In this document: piece by piece, positions 44,193 through 52,506 of the stretch
How positions within the stretch are numbered: the first letter of the stretch is position 1
Layout of the letters: every line of letters begins with the position of its first letter
Assembly (NCBI GenBank): GCA_017849455.1
Contig: JAFIGX010000004.1
Coordinates: 310,001-374,000, forward strand
Source of the DNA: Pseudobacter sp.
Lineage (GTDB): Bacteria; Bacteroidota; Bacteroidia; Chitinophagales; Chitinophagaceae
Direction of reading: 5' to 3'
DNA: 64,000 nt
The notes under the pieces: generated by a model
What the model saw: only the letters and a program-made list of their open reading frames with translations
The model's database searches: none
What the model was told of the DNA's origin: nothing
Made by a program: the position numbers and the translations under genes

Positions 44193-45014
44193 ATGCCCTC
44201 CACCATACAACAGGTCAATGAACAGCTTGCCGCCGGGGCCTTCTCCAAGCAGTCGGCCATCTTCGATGAACTTTATGCCGGCAATACCATCGTTCAGTAT
44301 AAAAGGGAAAGGGTTCGGGCCCACGTAGAACGCTATCTCACTCCCGGCAGTCATATCCTCGAGCTCAATGCCGGCACAGGTGAAGATGCGCTCTATTTTG
44401 CGAGCCGTGGTTTTCGTGTACATGCCACCGATATATCTATTGGCATGCAGGAAGTGCTGGCCGGGAAAGTGCAGGCTGCCGGTGCAACGGACCATATCAC
44501 CCAGGAGGTCTGCTCCTTCACTTCACTGGAAAACATGACCAGGAAAGGCCCTTATGATCTGATCTTTTCCAATTTTGCCGGGCTGAACTGCACCGATGAG
44601 CTTGACAAAGTACTGCGATCATTCGGGCCGTTGCTGAAGCCGGGTGGAGTGGTCACGCTGGTGGTGCTGCCCCGATGCTGTTTATGGGAAACGATGCTGG
44701 TGCTAAAAGGCAAATTCAGCACTGCCTTTAGGCGATTCTCCGCCGGCCGTGGTGTTACGGCGCATATAGAAGGGGAATATTTCAAATGCTGGTATTATGA
44801 TCCTTCCTACATCACAAAAAGGTTACGACACTCATTCAGCGTGTTGAGCATGGAAGGTCTGTGCACCCTGGTTCCGCCATCTTATATTGAACATTTCGCG
44901 GAAAGGTACCCGAAAGTGTACCGGTGGCTGGTGAAGCTGGAATCCAGGTGGAAAAGCAGATGGCCCTGGAGGTCGATAGGCGACTACTACATCATATCGC
45001 TGAAGAGATCCTAA
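44193..45014 (+). CDS. Class I SAM-dependent methyltransferase
   Basis: A 273-residue methyltransferase. The AdoMet motif I is HILELNAGTGEDALYFASRG (about residues 50-69), a variant with N in place of the first Gly, then VHATDIS and LIFSNFAGLN. Other parts (LKPGGVVTLVVLP) fit class I enzymes. It probably methylates a sugar or glycolipid. It is coupled to the radical SAM gene upstream and its 3' end overlaps the converging nucleotidyltransferase-fold gene by 23 bases. Confidence 0.9.
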   Translation: MPSTIQQVNEQLAAGAFSKQSAIFDELYAGNTIVQYKRERVRAHVERYLTPGSHILELNAGTGEDALYFASRGFRVHATDISIGMQEVLAGKVQAAGATDHITQEVCSFTSLENMTRKGPYDLIFSNFAGLNCTDELDKVLRSFGPLLKPGGVVTLVVLPRCCLWETMLVLKGKFSTAFRRFSAGRGVTAHIEGEYFKCWYYDPSYITKRLRHSFSVLSMEGLCTLVPPSYIEHFAERYPKVYRWLVKLESRWKSRWPWRSIGDYYIISLKRS

Positions 45015-45942
45015 AACCAGGTTCCTCCGGCAGCCTGTACATCCTTTCCACGGCCTCCCAGCGCTGACGATAGCGTTCCAGCAATTTGTGCTGGAAGAAG
45101 GCAGGATTGGGTTTGCAGAAATGCCTGCCGGTGCGGATGCCCATCCTCCCGCCTGCTATATTCAATCTCTTTGCTTCTTCCTTCTTCTGCCATCTTTTGC
45201 TGGTGAGATGCATGAGGTATTTGTCGAGCCAGTCGCCCATCCTGTTATTGAAGACGTATTCCAGGCATCTCTTCAGTCTGTGCTTTTCTTTTTTCTCTTT
45301 CCAGTATGACTGCCTGCGGCCATAACCTGGGTAAAAATGCCTGGTCCATTCATTGGCATCGAAGAAACGGTCTACAGTACCATTGCCGCAGGCAGGCAGC
45401 AGGGTGATCATTTCAGTAGCGGTGAAAATATTCTGCTCTTCGATCTTCATCGCTTCCTCATCGATATAATAGTTCATGCAGTACCAATGTTGCCTGCCTG
45501 TGAGAAAGGTGAGCTTTTTAAAGAGGTGCATCATAGTGCGGGCTATCCACAGCCTGTTGGCGCTGGTGATGATGAAGTAATCGATATCTGCCGATTCATC
45601 GGCAAAATCCTTGGAGAGCGAACCGGATATGAATACGCCCTGTACAAAAGGGAAGCGATAAAGAAAAGCGGCTATGCGGTAACCGGTAATAAGCAATTGC
45701 CGGGCCCTGGCATTGCCGTCTTTCCGGCGGATGGCCAGTGTAGGTCTATTCTGCAACATATAAAAGCCACCATATAGGAATATGCGCCGTTCCCGCAGCA
45801 GCCGGTCAAGTGCTTTAGCCAGTTCATGCTCATCCACCGGATGCTCCAGGTAATGCCGGATATCATCTTTCGATAGAGGATAATCGAACAGATCAAAATA
45901 AGTTAGTACTTTTAAGACATTATAGTCCGTGTTTACCTGCAT
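44992..45942 (-). CDS. Nucleotidyltransferase-fold protein
   Basis: A 316-residue cytoplasmic protein. The segment FISGSLSKDFADESADIDYFIIT has the GS-x10-DxD pattern of the pol-beta-like nucleotidyltransferase superfamily (about 105-125). The N-terminus (LTYFDLFDYPLSKDDIRHYL) resembles a winged helix. The remaining region is basic and rich in aromatic residues (KEKKEKHRLKRCLEYVF). Proteins of this type appear in Bacteroidota glycan loci and next to minimal nucleotidyltransferase toxins, but no role is established. No antitoxin partner (HEPN/MNT type) is visible. Confidence 0.75.
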   Translation of the reverse strand: MQVNTDYNVLKVLTYFDLFDYPLSKDDIRHYLEHPVDEHELAKALDRLLRERRIFLYGGFYMLQNRPTLAIRRKDGNARARQLLITGYRIAAFLYRFPFVQGVFISGSLSKDFADESADIDYFIITSANRLWIARTMMHLFKKLTFLTGRQHWYCMNYYIDEEAMKIEEQNIFTATEMITLLPACGNGTVDRFFDANEWTRHFYPGYGRRQSYWKEKKEKHRLKRCLEYVFNNRMGDWLDKYLMHLTSKRWQKKEEAKRLNIAGGRMGIRTGRHFCKPNPAFFQHKLLERYRQRWEAVERMYRLPEEPGFRISSAI

Positions 45943-46124
45943 AGTGTGGTAATTAATCCAGTAATATTTGTGCAGCTTTATGCTATCGTATAGTGGGAGT
46001 GGTAGTTTGAATTGCAGGCAACTATTCCCGGTCCCTGCCGTATTCCTACTTAAATACTGTTGATCTGAAAAAAAGGTTGCCTTGTATCAATGTGTACAGG
46101 CGCCCATTTAAAAGTTATACCCGA

Positions 46125-46889
46125 ATGAGTATTACCACCAGTCTTCATTACCCGGCCAATACAACAGGAAGGGTCATCAAAAGAGCCCGCCCAAGATATT
46201 TCATCGACAGGAAGAAAAAATTCTTCATCACCAAACGGGCGGTCGATCTTATACTCTCCTTATTATGTCTCCTGCTGGTGCTCTCCTGGTTGATACCTAT
46301 TCTCGCCCTGCTGATCAAACTGGACTCGAGGGGTCCTGTATTTTTCGTACAGCGCAGGGTAGGCAGAGGCGGCAGGTCGTTCCGTTGTTATAAATTCCGT
46401 ACCATGGTGGTGAATAAAGAAGCCGATTCTCAGCATGCCCTGGAGAACGACGCCCGGATCACGAAGGTGGGCCGCTTTCTCAGGCTTACCAATATGGATG
46501 AATTCCCGCAGTTCTTCAATGTGCTGCTCGGGCAGATGAGTGTTGTGGGCCCGAGGCCACACATGCACGCGGATTGCAGTCGCTTTGCAGCCGTGATCCC
46601 CCGGTATAAATTCAGGAACCTGGTAAAGCCGGGCATTACCGGGCTGGCCCAGGTGAAAGGCTACCATGGGCATGCCGATAGCTACGAAAGTATTTTCAGA
46701 CGTTACCAGTGGGACGTATACTATATCCGGAACGCAGGCTGGAAGATAGACCTGGCCATCCTTTTTACCACTGTATTCCGCCTTGCACAAGGCTTGCGTC
46801 AGACTGCCTCCGCCAACCTTCAGGGTGGTCCACTCCCTGCCGAAGAGCCTGTCGAAATATTTTTAACAAAAAAAGAAGTGACAGGATAA
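46125..46889 (+). CDS. Initiating sugar-phosphate transferase (WbaP/WcaJ family)
   Basis: A 254-residue polyprenyl-phosphate hexose-1-phosphate transferase, the enzyme that starts many O-antigens, capsules and exopolysaccharides. Landmarks are [23 protein letters not shown] (membrane segment), [51 protein letters not shown] and [14 protein letters not shown]. The N-terminal part is shorter than in WcaJ, so it is a minimal monotopic type. It closes the glycan cluster. I chose the ATG at 46125; an upstream TTG would add 16 residues. Confidence 0.93.
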   Translation: MSITTSLHYPANTTGRVIKRARPRYFIDRKKKFFITKRAVDLILSLLCLLLVLSWLIPILALLIKLDSRGPVFFVQRRVGRGGRSFRCYKFRTMVVNKEADSQHALENDARITKVGRFLRLTNMDEFPQFFNVLLGQMSVVGPRPHMHADCSRFAAVIPRYKFRNLVKPGITGLAQVKGYHGHADSYESIFRRYQWDVYYIRNAGWKIDLAILFTTVFRLAQGLRQTASANLQGGPLPAEEPVEIFLTKKEVTG

Positions 46890-46924
46890 GGGTTTCAGAC
46901 CTGGGTACGTGTCATAATACCGGG

Positions 46925-47533
46925 ATGGAACTCAAAAACTAAAAGCAGGTTACGCGCTCGATCGACACATATACTCTGTTTGAACAATACTTTCATGAAT
47001 ATTATGAAGGGCTGCATCGTTATGCCTATACCTTACTGAAAGATAATGAAGAAGCCAAAGACGCCGTACAGGCGGTATTCATCAACTGGTGGGAGAAAAA
47101 AGAGAAGATCGTTATCCAACAATCCGTAAAGGCTTTCCTTTATACGGCTATTTACAACTATTGCAGCAACCGGTTCAGGCATGAAAAAGTGAAGGACACC
47201 TATGCAACGCACTACAGGCATACGGCTGCTTATGCAGACCAGGGAATATCCACAGAACAGGGGAATGATGATCTGTACAACCGGGTGACATCAGCCATTG
47301 AAACGCTTCCTCCCCAATGCAGGCTGATCTTCCGCAAGAGCAGGTTTGAAGAGAAAAAATATGCAGAGATCGCGCAGGAACTTGGATTGTCGGTGAAAAC
47401 GGTGGAAGTACAGATAGGAAAGGCATTGAAGCTATTGCGGGAAAAGCTGGCCACAGCCATGGTGATCGTTTTGTTGATTCTAATAGTGGGTTGGCAGTTG
47501 GGTCATTTTATAAATCTTCATACCTATTGGTGA
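46925..47533 (+). CDS. ECF sigma factor, start interrupted by an in-frame stop
   Basis: The protein has sigma region 2 (FEQYFHEYYEGLHRYAYTLL, EAKDAVQAVFINWWEKKE) and region 4 (LPPQCRLIFRKSRFEEKKYAEIAQELGLSVKTVEVQI, partly shown), with a C-terminal hydrophobic helix (MVIVLLILIVGWQLGHFI). From the ATG at 46925 the frame reads M-E-L-K-N, then TAA at 46940-46942, then K-Q-V-T-R and the sigma sequence. No ATG, GTG or TTG lies between this stop and region 2, and the next in-frame GTG is internal at 47189. So either the gene has been inactivated by a nonsense change or it starts at a non-standard codon such as ATC at 46961. The FecR gene begins within its stop codon (TGATG). The FecI group responds to outer-membrane signals. 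Confidence 0.8.
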
Positions 47534-48540
47534 TGGCCGGTCAATCAAACATATCGATGAACGAAACTTTTATCGCCCGCTACCTGGCGGGTGAAGCCTC
47601 CCCGGAGGAGGCGCAGGTGCTGGAAGACTGGCTGCAGTCGTCTCCTGCCAACAGGCGGCAATTCGAAGACTATAACCTGGCGTGGACCGCTGCCGGAAAG
47701 ACGGCAGGCCATCTTCTGCCACCTGTTGTAGAGGAATGGCAAAGGGTATCGCAGCAATTGGATAACAGGCCCCGTACCAAAACGCTTACCCGTAAGCGAT
47801 CGCTGATCCGGTATGCCCTTGCTGCCAGTATCCTGCTGATCGTATCAGCCGGCATCTCGTATTTCTTGCTGAGGAGAGAGAAAGCAGTATTTCCTGAACT
47901 GATCACCATCCGTTCCATGAATTCGATCAGGTCGGTACAGTTGCCGGACCATTCAACAGTGGTCTTGAATACAGGCAGCACGCTGACTGCGCCAGATTCT
48001 TTTGCCACGGAACGGAGAGAAGTCAACTTGCATGGAGAGGCATGGTTCGATGTGGCCCATGATGCAGCAAAGCCTTTCCAGGTCAATATAGATCCTGTTA
48101 ACATCCGGGTACTGGGTACCTCATTCAACTTGTCCGATAACAGGAACAATAATACGATCGACCTGGAAGTGGCCACAGGAAAGGTGTTGATGAGCAATGG
48201 CAGGGACAGCCTGGTGGTGAGCGCCGGGCAATCGGGCGTCTATGACCGTTCTACAGGCGGGTTCGTGCTCCTGCAAGCCTTCGATCCCAATTCACTCGGT
48301 TATGCCACCCGGCATTTCAATTTCAGTGACCATTCCCTGGATACCATCGGGCATTACCTGGAGAAAGCCTACGGCAAGCCTGTCCGATTCGAGAATCCTG
48401 CCTTATCGCATTGCAAGATGACCGGTGAATTCGAAAATGAATCGCTTGAGTATATATTAGATGTAATTGCTGCAACTTTGAAGATCAATTATACTATTCG
48501 AAACAATGTCATTTATTTTAGTGGTGCAGGATGTAATTAA
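47533..48540 (+). CDS. FecR-like anti-sigma/sigma regulator
   Basis: A 335-residue inner-membrane regulator: an N-terminal cytoplasmic domain that would bind sigma (MNETFIARYLAGEASPEEAQVLEDWL), a membrane helix (about 91-111, IRYALAASILLIVSAGISYFLL) and the periplasmic FecR domain with SVQLPDHSTVVLNTGSTL and EAWFDVAHDAAKPFQVN, then a C-terminal STN-like region (HYLEKAYGKPVRF). It should bind the upstream sigma factor and be controlled by an outer-membrane protein. The ATG overlaps the sigma stop by one base. Length and domain order are normal. Confidence 0.9.
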   Translation: MAGQSNISMNETFIARYLAGEASPEEAQVLEDWLQSSPANRRQFEDYNLAWTAAGKTAGHLLPPVVEEWQRVSQQLDNRPRTKTLTRKRSLIRYALAASILLIVSAGISYFLLRREKAVFPELITIRSMNSIRSVQLPDHSTVVLNTGSTLTAPDSFATERREVNLHGEAWFDVAHDAAKPFQVNIDPVNIRVLGTSFNLSDNRNNNTIDLEVATGKVLMSNGRDSLVVSAGQSGVYDRSTGGFVLLQAFDPNSLGYATRHFNFSDHSLDTIGHYLEKAYGKPVRFENPALSHCKMTGEFENESLEYILDVIAATLKINYTIRNNVIYFSGAGCN

Positions 48541-49852
48541 GAAAAGTTGGAGAGTAGGCTGCCTGGCAACAGGCCTGTTGGTAATGATGACAGGTGAGGC
48601 AACAGCCCGGCAGATCGACCTGAAAAAAATGATCCGGATCAGGGAAACCAGGACCAGCTTCGATTCCCTCTTACGCCTGGTAGAAAAGCAAACGAACGCA
48701 AAATTTTCGTACAATGCAGGTAAGCTCCGCCTTGCCAAAAATTTCCATGTAAGGACAGTAACACTTAGCCTGGGCCAATTCCTGGATGAGGTCCGGGCAA
48801 ACACCAGGCTCTCCTATACGATCATCGGTAATCATATTGCGCTCGCAGAAGCATCCGGTCATACCAAGGACAAAGGAGTTACCACCAGATCATCTCCTTC
48901 GATACTGTTCAAATTCAGGGAAGTCGGGAAAACCAGCAGCAACAAATATACTGCCACGGGCTCCCGGACCGTGGGCAATCATGGCAAGTCGCCCAGCGCC
49001 CCTCTGCCATCAGACACCATACATCATTCCATATCCGATACTTCAAAGCTATTGCTGCAGGATACTGTACCCTATCACCTACCCGACAGTTCACGGCCGG
49101 CAATATCATCAGCAGGTCTCCTCTCCGATACGGCCAAACGATTGACATTCGGGATCCCTGCATTCATCGATACATCCATCAAAAAGGCCGACACAGTGCA
49201 AGAAATCAGCAATACCAAAACAGGGAGCGGCACTATCAATAGTACCAGTGGAAGCAATAACAGTAATAAGAATGGGAGGGCCCGCAACCGCCCCGGCTTA
49301 CTCCTGAACCTGGGCCCGTTCTTCATCAGGCCGGGATTTACGGTCGATGATGTTTACCAGGTGGGCCCAACCCTCACAGCAGGCGTGGAGCCTTTTTATG
49401 GTATCGTTTCCTGGAACAGCAATGCCAAGATCTCCGGCTTCCGGTATGGTCTCGGCACAGCTTTCGATCTGAGCCCTGTATGGAAATTCCGGGCAGAGCT
49501 AACTACCGGCCGTGTATCACGCTCATTCGATTTTGTGATCGACACGATGAGGTCGAATGTATATACAGCCAACAGCCAGTTGCATCGGATTGCCTTGCAG
49601 TTTGAAAGGTTTGTCGGCGGTCGCTTTAGCATCCAGGGCGGTTTGTCGTTCAATATGCTTCGAACAAAATATGAAATAGATGGTAGGGCCGTATTACCGC
49701 GGGAAGGAAGTCCGGATGAGATGTACAACACGTTCAAACCGTTGCTTCCTATCGGTAACAACTACCGGAAAAACACCAGTCCACAAATTGTCACCTGGCC
49801 CGGCGTTCAACTTGGCATCTTTTACCGGTTCAATTTTTCCCACCATCCCTGA
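48506..49852 (+). CDS. STN-domain protein with a C-terminal outer-membrane-like beta barrel
   Basis: A 448-residue exported protein. After a signal-like start (WRVGCLATGLLVMMTGEATA) comes an STN domain (about 45-115, FDSLLRLVEKQTNAKFSYNA, FLDEVRANTRLSYTII), the module that talks to FecR in TonB receptors. A Ser/Thr/Asn-rich linker (about 120-265, including SGSNNSNKNG) leads to a C-terminal segment (about 270-448) with alternating hydrophobic strands ending IFYRFNFSHHP, like a small outer-membrane barrel. There is no plug domain or CarboxypepD-like domain, so this is not a SusC. It overlaps the fecR gene by 35 bases and likely acts as the signal sensor of that pair. Function beyond this is inference. 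Confidence 0.8.
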   Translation: MSFILVVQDVIKKSWRVGCLATGLLVMMTGEATARQIDLKKMIRIRETRTSFDSLLRLVEKQTNAKFSYNAGKLRLAKNFHVRTVTLSLGQFLDEVRANTRLSYTIIGNHIALAEASGHTKDKGVTTRSSPSILFKFREVGKTSSNKYTATGSRTVGNHGKSPSAPLPSDTIHHSISDTSKLLLQDTVPYHLPDSSRPAISSAGLLSDTAKRLTFGIPAFIDTSIKKADTVQEISNTKTGSGTINSTSGSNNSNKNGRARNRPGLLLNLGPFFIRPGFTVDDVYQVGPTLTAGVEPFYGIVSWNSNAKISGFRYGLGTAFDLSPVWKFRAELTTGRVSRSFDFVIDTMRSNVYTANSQLHRIALQFERFVGGRFSIQGGLSFNMLRTKYEIDGRAVLPREGSPDEMYNTFKPLLPIGNNYRKNTSPQIVTWPGVQLGIFYRFNFSHHP

Positions 49853-50252
49853 TGCCCGGATGCGGTCAATATAATCCCCTGCCCATTTACGATCGACCAT
49901 TGAGGAAAATACTATTTTGTAGTTAATGATTTTACCTGTAAAATTGTGTCGGGAATAATGTCCAACCAATGGTGCCGGTTTATCGGGAATAGCCGGTATC
50001 TGTAAAGGCTCACGTAGCGGTTCATAGTAATCAAACGCAACTTACTCTTGTTCATTTGTTTCAGCAGCAAAATTCAAATCGTGTTGCACAGGTTTGTGTT
50101 TCTTATACCTGGCATTACGGTTAGGGTCAACAGGCGTTAAACGGCCAGGCAAGACAAACGGGTACAAGCGGCTCCGGCGGGGTAGCAGGGCTATTGCTGT
50201 CGCGTCGGTTGAATGGTATTGATTTGTCGAAGCTTACCAAAAAAAACTGTCA
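49853..50252. other. 400-base region between the STN/barrel gene and the next sigma gene
   Basis: No gene seen. One short palindrome, ATTTTAC-CT-GTAAAAT at 49929-49944, could be a regulatory site or a weak hairpin. The upstream end of the following sigma gene has no clear -7/-33 pair; other bases show no structure that I can identify. Confidence 0.5.
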
Positions 50253-50894
50253 ATGAATTCGTCAGTGAAGATCAATGATCATGAACAATGGATGGAACTG
50301 GAACAGGAAGTAGGGAAAGAGCCGCCCGGGGAGATGGAGAATTACCCATCTGGCCAGGCCACCGCAGCCATGACTGAATTGAAAAGGGGTAATTCCCAGG
50401 CAATGATCTCTTTCTTCGAACTGTATTATGCACCGCTCTGCTATTTTGCCGAGCGGCTTGTACACAACAGGCCTGCTGCGGAAGATATCGTGGAAGATTC
50501 TTTCATGAAATTATGGAAGAAACATAGTGACTTCGAGAGCATCCAGAACATCAAAGCATTCCTGTATATCACCACGAGGAATGCCTGTTTGAATTATGTG
50601 AAGCAGGTGCAGCGCGACAGTGCCTCCAAAAAGGAAATAGCCTACCTGTCGGCAGGAAAAGAGGATTTCGTTCTGAATGCGATGATCCGTAGTGAGGTGC
50701 TGCGGGAAATTTATCAGGCCATTGAAAAATTGCCTGCCCAGTCGAAAAAAGTTTTCAAGATGAGCGTGCTGGACAATATGAAGAACCAGGAGATCGCCGC
50801 CGAACTGTCTGTTTCGATCCATACGGTCAAGAATCAGAAAATGCGTGCCATGCAATTGTTGCGGATGAATCTCCTGCGTAAGAAAGCATTGTAG
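50253..50894 (+). CDS. ECF-type RNA polymerase sigma factor
   Basis: A 213-residue ECF sigma factor with region 2 (FFELYYAPLCYFAERLVHNR, AEDIVEDSFMKLWKKHSDFE) and region 4 (LPAQSKKVFKMSVLDNMKNQEIAAELSVSIHTVKNQKMRA, partly shown). The 40 residues before region 2 are unusual in length and acidic. FecI-type sigma genes are normally followed by a fecR gene, but here 1.35 kb without a gene follow and then only a truncated FecR-like gene. The partner may have been lost. Regulated genes are not visible. Confidence 0.9.
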   Translation: MNSSVKINDHEQWMELEQEVGKEPPGEMENYPSGQATAAMTELKRGNSQAMISFFELYYAPLCYFAERLVHNRPAAEDIVEDSFMKLWKKHSDFESIQNIKAFLYITTRNACLNYVKQVQRDSASKKEIAYLSAGKEDFVLNAMIRSEVLREIYQAIEKLPAQSKKVFKMSVLDNMKNQEIAAELSVSIHTVKNQKMRAMQLLRMNLLRKKAL

Positions 50895-51207
50895 CTATTT
50901 GTATTAAATACACTTTCATAGAAATATACACCTACCTGACACCGGGATGAGATGCCGCATCAATATTTTCAAAAAAATTTTCGTTCGGCATAGTACCAAT
51001 TGACCACTTTGTTGTTTCTATCATGTGGCTGGTCCGTAGAATACGGATATAGCTCAGGGTAAGCATTGTTGGTTAATGTTCAGTAACGCTGACAAATGAA
51101 AAACCTGTCATACAACGATGCATTTGCCATCGCAAAAGTTCTGTTCCACCTGGAACAATTAGGATAGTTAGTTTTGATCGCATGTGACTGTTTGGTTGGG
51201 TCACTAC

Positions 51208-51231
51208 AAGGGAGTGTTTCTACTCTCCCTT
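51208..51231 (+). terminator. Orphan terminator-like hairpin
   Basis: AAGGGAG (51208-51214) and CTCCCTT (51225-51231) form a 7-bp stem with a 10-base loop, followed by CATTTTTATCT. It lies 314 bases after the sigma factor gene and could end that transcript or an RNA of unknown kind. Confidence 0.5.
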
Positions 51232-51453
51232 CATTTTTATCTCTTCCTGACCGTGCACCCCGACATCAAATCCATACGCTATTACCTTTCCTGGTCATGA
51301 ATTGCTTTTAACACTTAAAGCCCCCGATGGGTTGCTTTTCCCATTCGCGTTTTCCTCATGTGCATCATGCATCCTTTTTTGCTTTTGGATGCAAATCCCC
51401 GGCCGGATATTCTTATCCGGCTGTATTTTTCCTGACAACCGAGGTATTTGGTT

Positions 51454-51653
51454 ACCACGAAGGCACGGAGGCACAAAGGATAAGGTGTCCAGGGATTAAT
51501 CAACACTACCGAAGGTGGCTTCGTGCCTCGTAAGGATTCCAAATTGTAGCGATATTGATTATTTTATTAAGGCACAAAGACTGGCTGATAAATTGCCGGT
51601 TAATAATTGGAAATTTCGAATTCCTATCCTTTGCGTCTCCGTGCCTTCGTGGT
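51454..51653. repeat. Inverted repeat of the ACGAAGGCACGGAGGCAC type
   Basis: Arm 1 (51454-51482) and arm 2 (51625-51653) are 29 bases each and complementary at 27 of 29 positions, with a spacer of 142 bases. Both carry the ACCACGAAGGCACGG unit, which I recall as a dispersed intergenic repeat in several bacterial genomes. A further partial copy (CTTCGTGCCTCG, 51519-51530) and AAGGCACAAAGA (51570-51581) occur inside the spacer. Confidence 0.72.
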
Positions 51654-52248
51654 CAACAATAAAAAATCCGGGCACTGGTCGTTAAACGTTCCCGAATTGC
51701 CACTCATGTACAGTTGACCATTTGTTATGCTGACCCTCTGCATCCTAAACATAACAGGTAAAGTCTGTTGTACATGCATTCAATATCCGACCAGGTACCC
51801 GGAAATAATTTGAAGAGCTGCCATCATACATCCGTTCCACCGGTGTTCCCGAAGGGGATGTCCCCATTTCGTCCACCGGTTTTACATACTATTCTTTCCC
51901 TCGTAAATATCCAACCGATTCAACAACCTTGGTTATGTTTTAGGGATAAAAACTTTCGTTATCATAACTTTTTTTGATCACCGCCGGATCTTATGTACTG
52001 CAAGTCCTGTTTACGGGTTTACCCTTACATTTTTCAGCCCGTTTTGGAACGCTTCAATATTTTTTATCGGTCCCGGTTAGTACGTTTTGCAGAATCAGTT
52101 GTTATTATATATGGAGCCAGCGCTACAAAAACGGGATATACTGCTTTACAAATGCTTGCCGGAACAACGTTGGAACAATATATCACCGGCAAAACACCTC
52201 CCTGGCGGAGCTGTTCCATTTTTTTGTTTAACTCAAAAATCTATCCCA

Positions 52249-52506
52249 ATGGATGATAAACAGGTAGAACGCGCCTATCCACTGGTAAACCTTATCGTCA
52301 AATACCTGCAAGGGGATTTGAATGAAAATGACAGAAGTGCATTGCACACCTGGATCAATGCCCATCATTCCAATTATTCATTGTTCGAAGACCTGACCGA
52401 CCCTGATTCGCTGATCGATGGTTTGATCAACCAGCAGACATTCTCTCCCGGCGATGCTTATTTAAGATTTTGTCTCTCGCTTCAGGGCACTGGGCGGAAT
52501 ACCTAA
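52249..52506 (+). pseudogene. Truncated FecR-like gene (N-terminal domain only)
   Basis: An 85-residue frame (MDDKQVERAYPLVNLIVKYL, then QGDLNENDRSALHTWINAHH) matches the sigma-binding N-terminal domain of FecR-like anti-sigma proteins (LxxYLxGxLxxxExxxLxxWL). A normal FecR has about 330 residues with a membrane helix and a periplasmic domain; here the frame ends at 52506 inside the 3' end of the converging AraC gene. It may be the remnant of the partner of the sigma factor at 50253. If expressed, it could be a soluble anti-sigma peptide. Confidence 0.55.

Larger units (their letters stand above)
50895..52248. other. 1.35-kb gene-poor region
   Basis: No reading frame here resembles a protein. 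The region contains a terminator-like hairpin at 51208-51231 (AAGGGAG ... CTCCCTT), the long inverted repeat at 51454-51653, and the small palindrome GGGGATGTCCCC at 51854-51865. It probably marks an old rearrangement or a decayed gene block. A small RNA ending at the 51208-51231 hairpin is possible but not shown. Confidence 0.55.

Noticed and set aside
52087..52248. Upstream extension of the truncated FecR frame (MQNQLLLYMEPALQ...)
   Set aside because: The added residues have no family similarity; the ATG at 52249 fits the FecR start pattern.
51993..52256. Plus-strand frame of 87 codons in the gene-poor region
   Set aside because: Composition is not protein-like and it overlaps the FecR remnant start in another frame.
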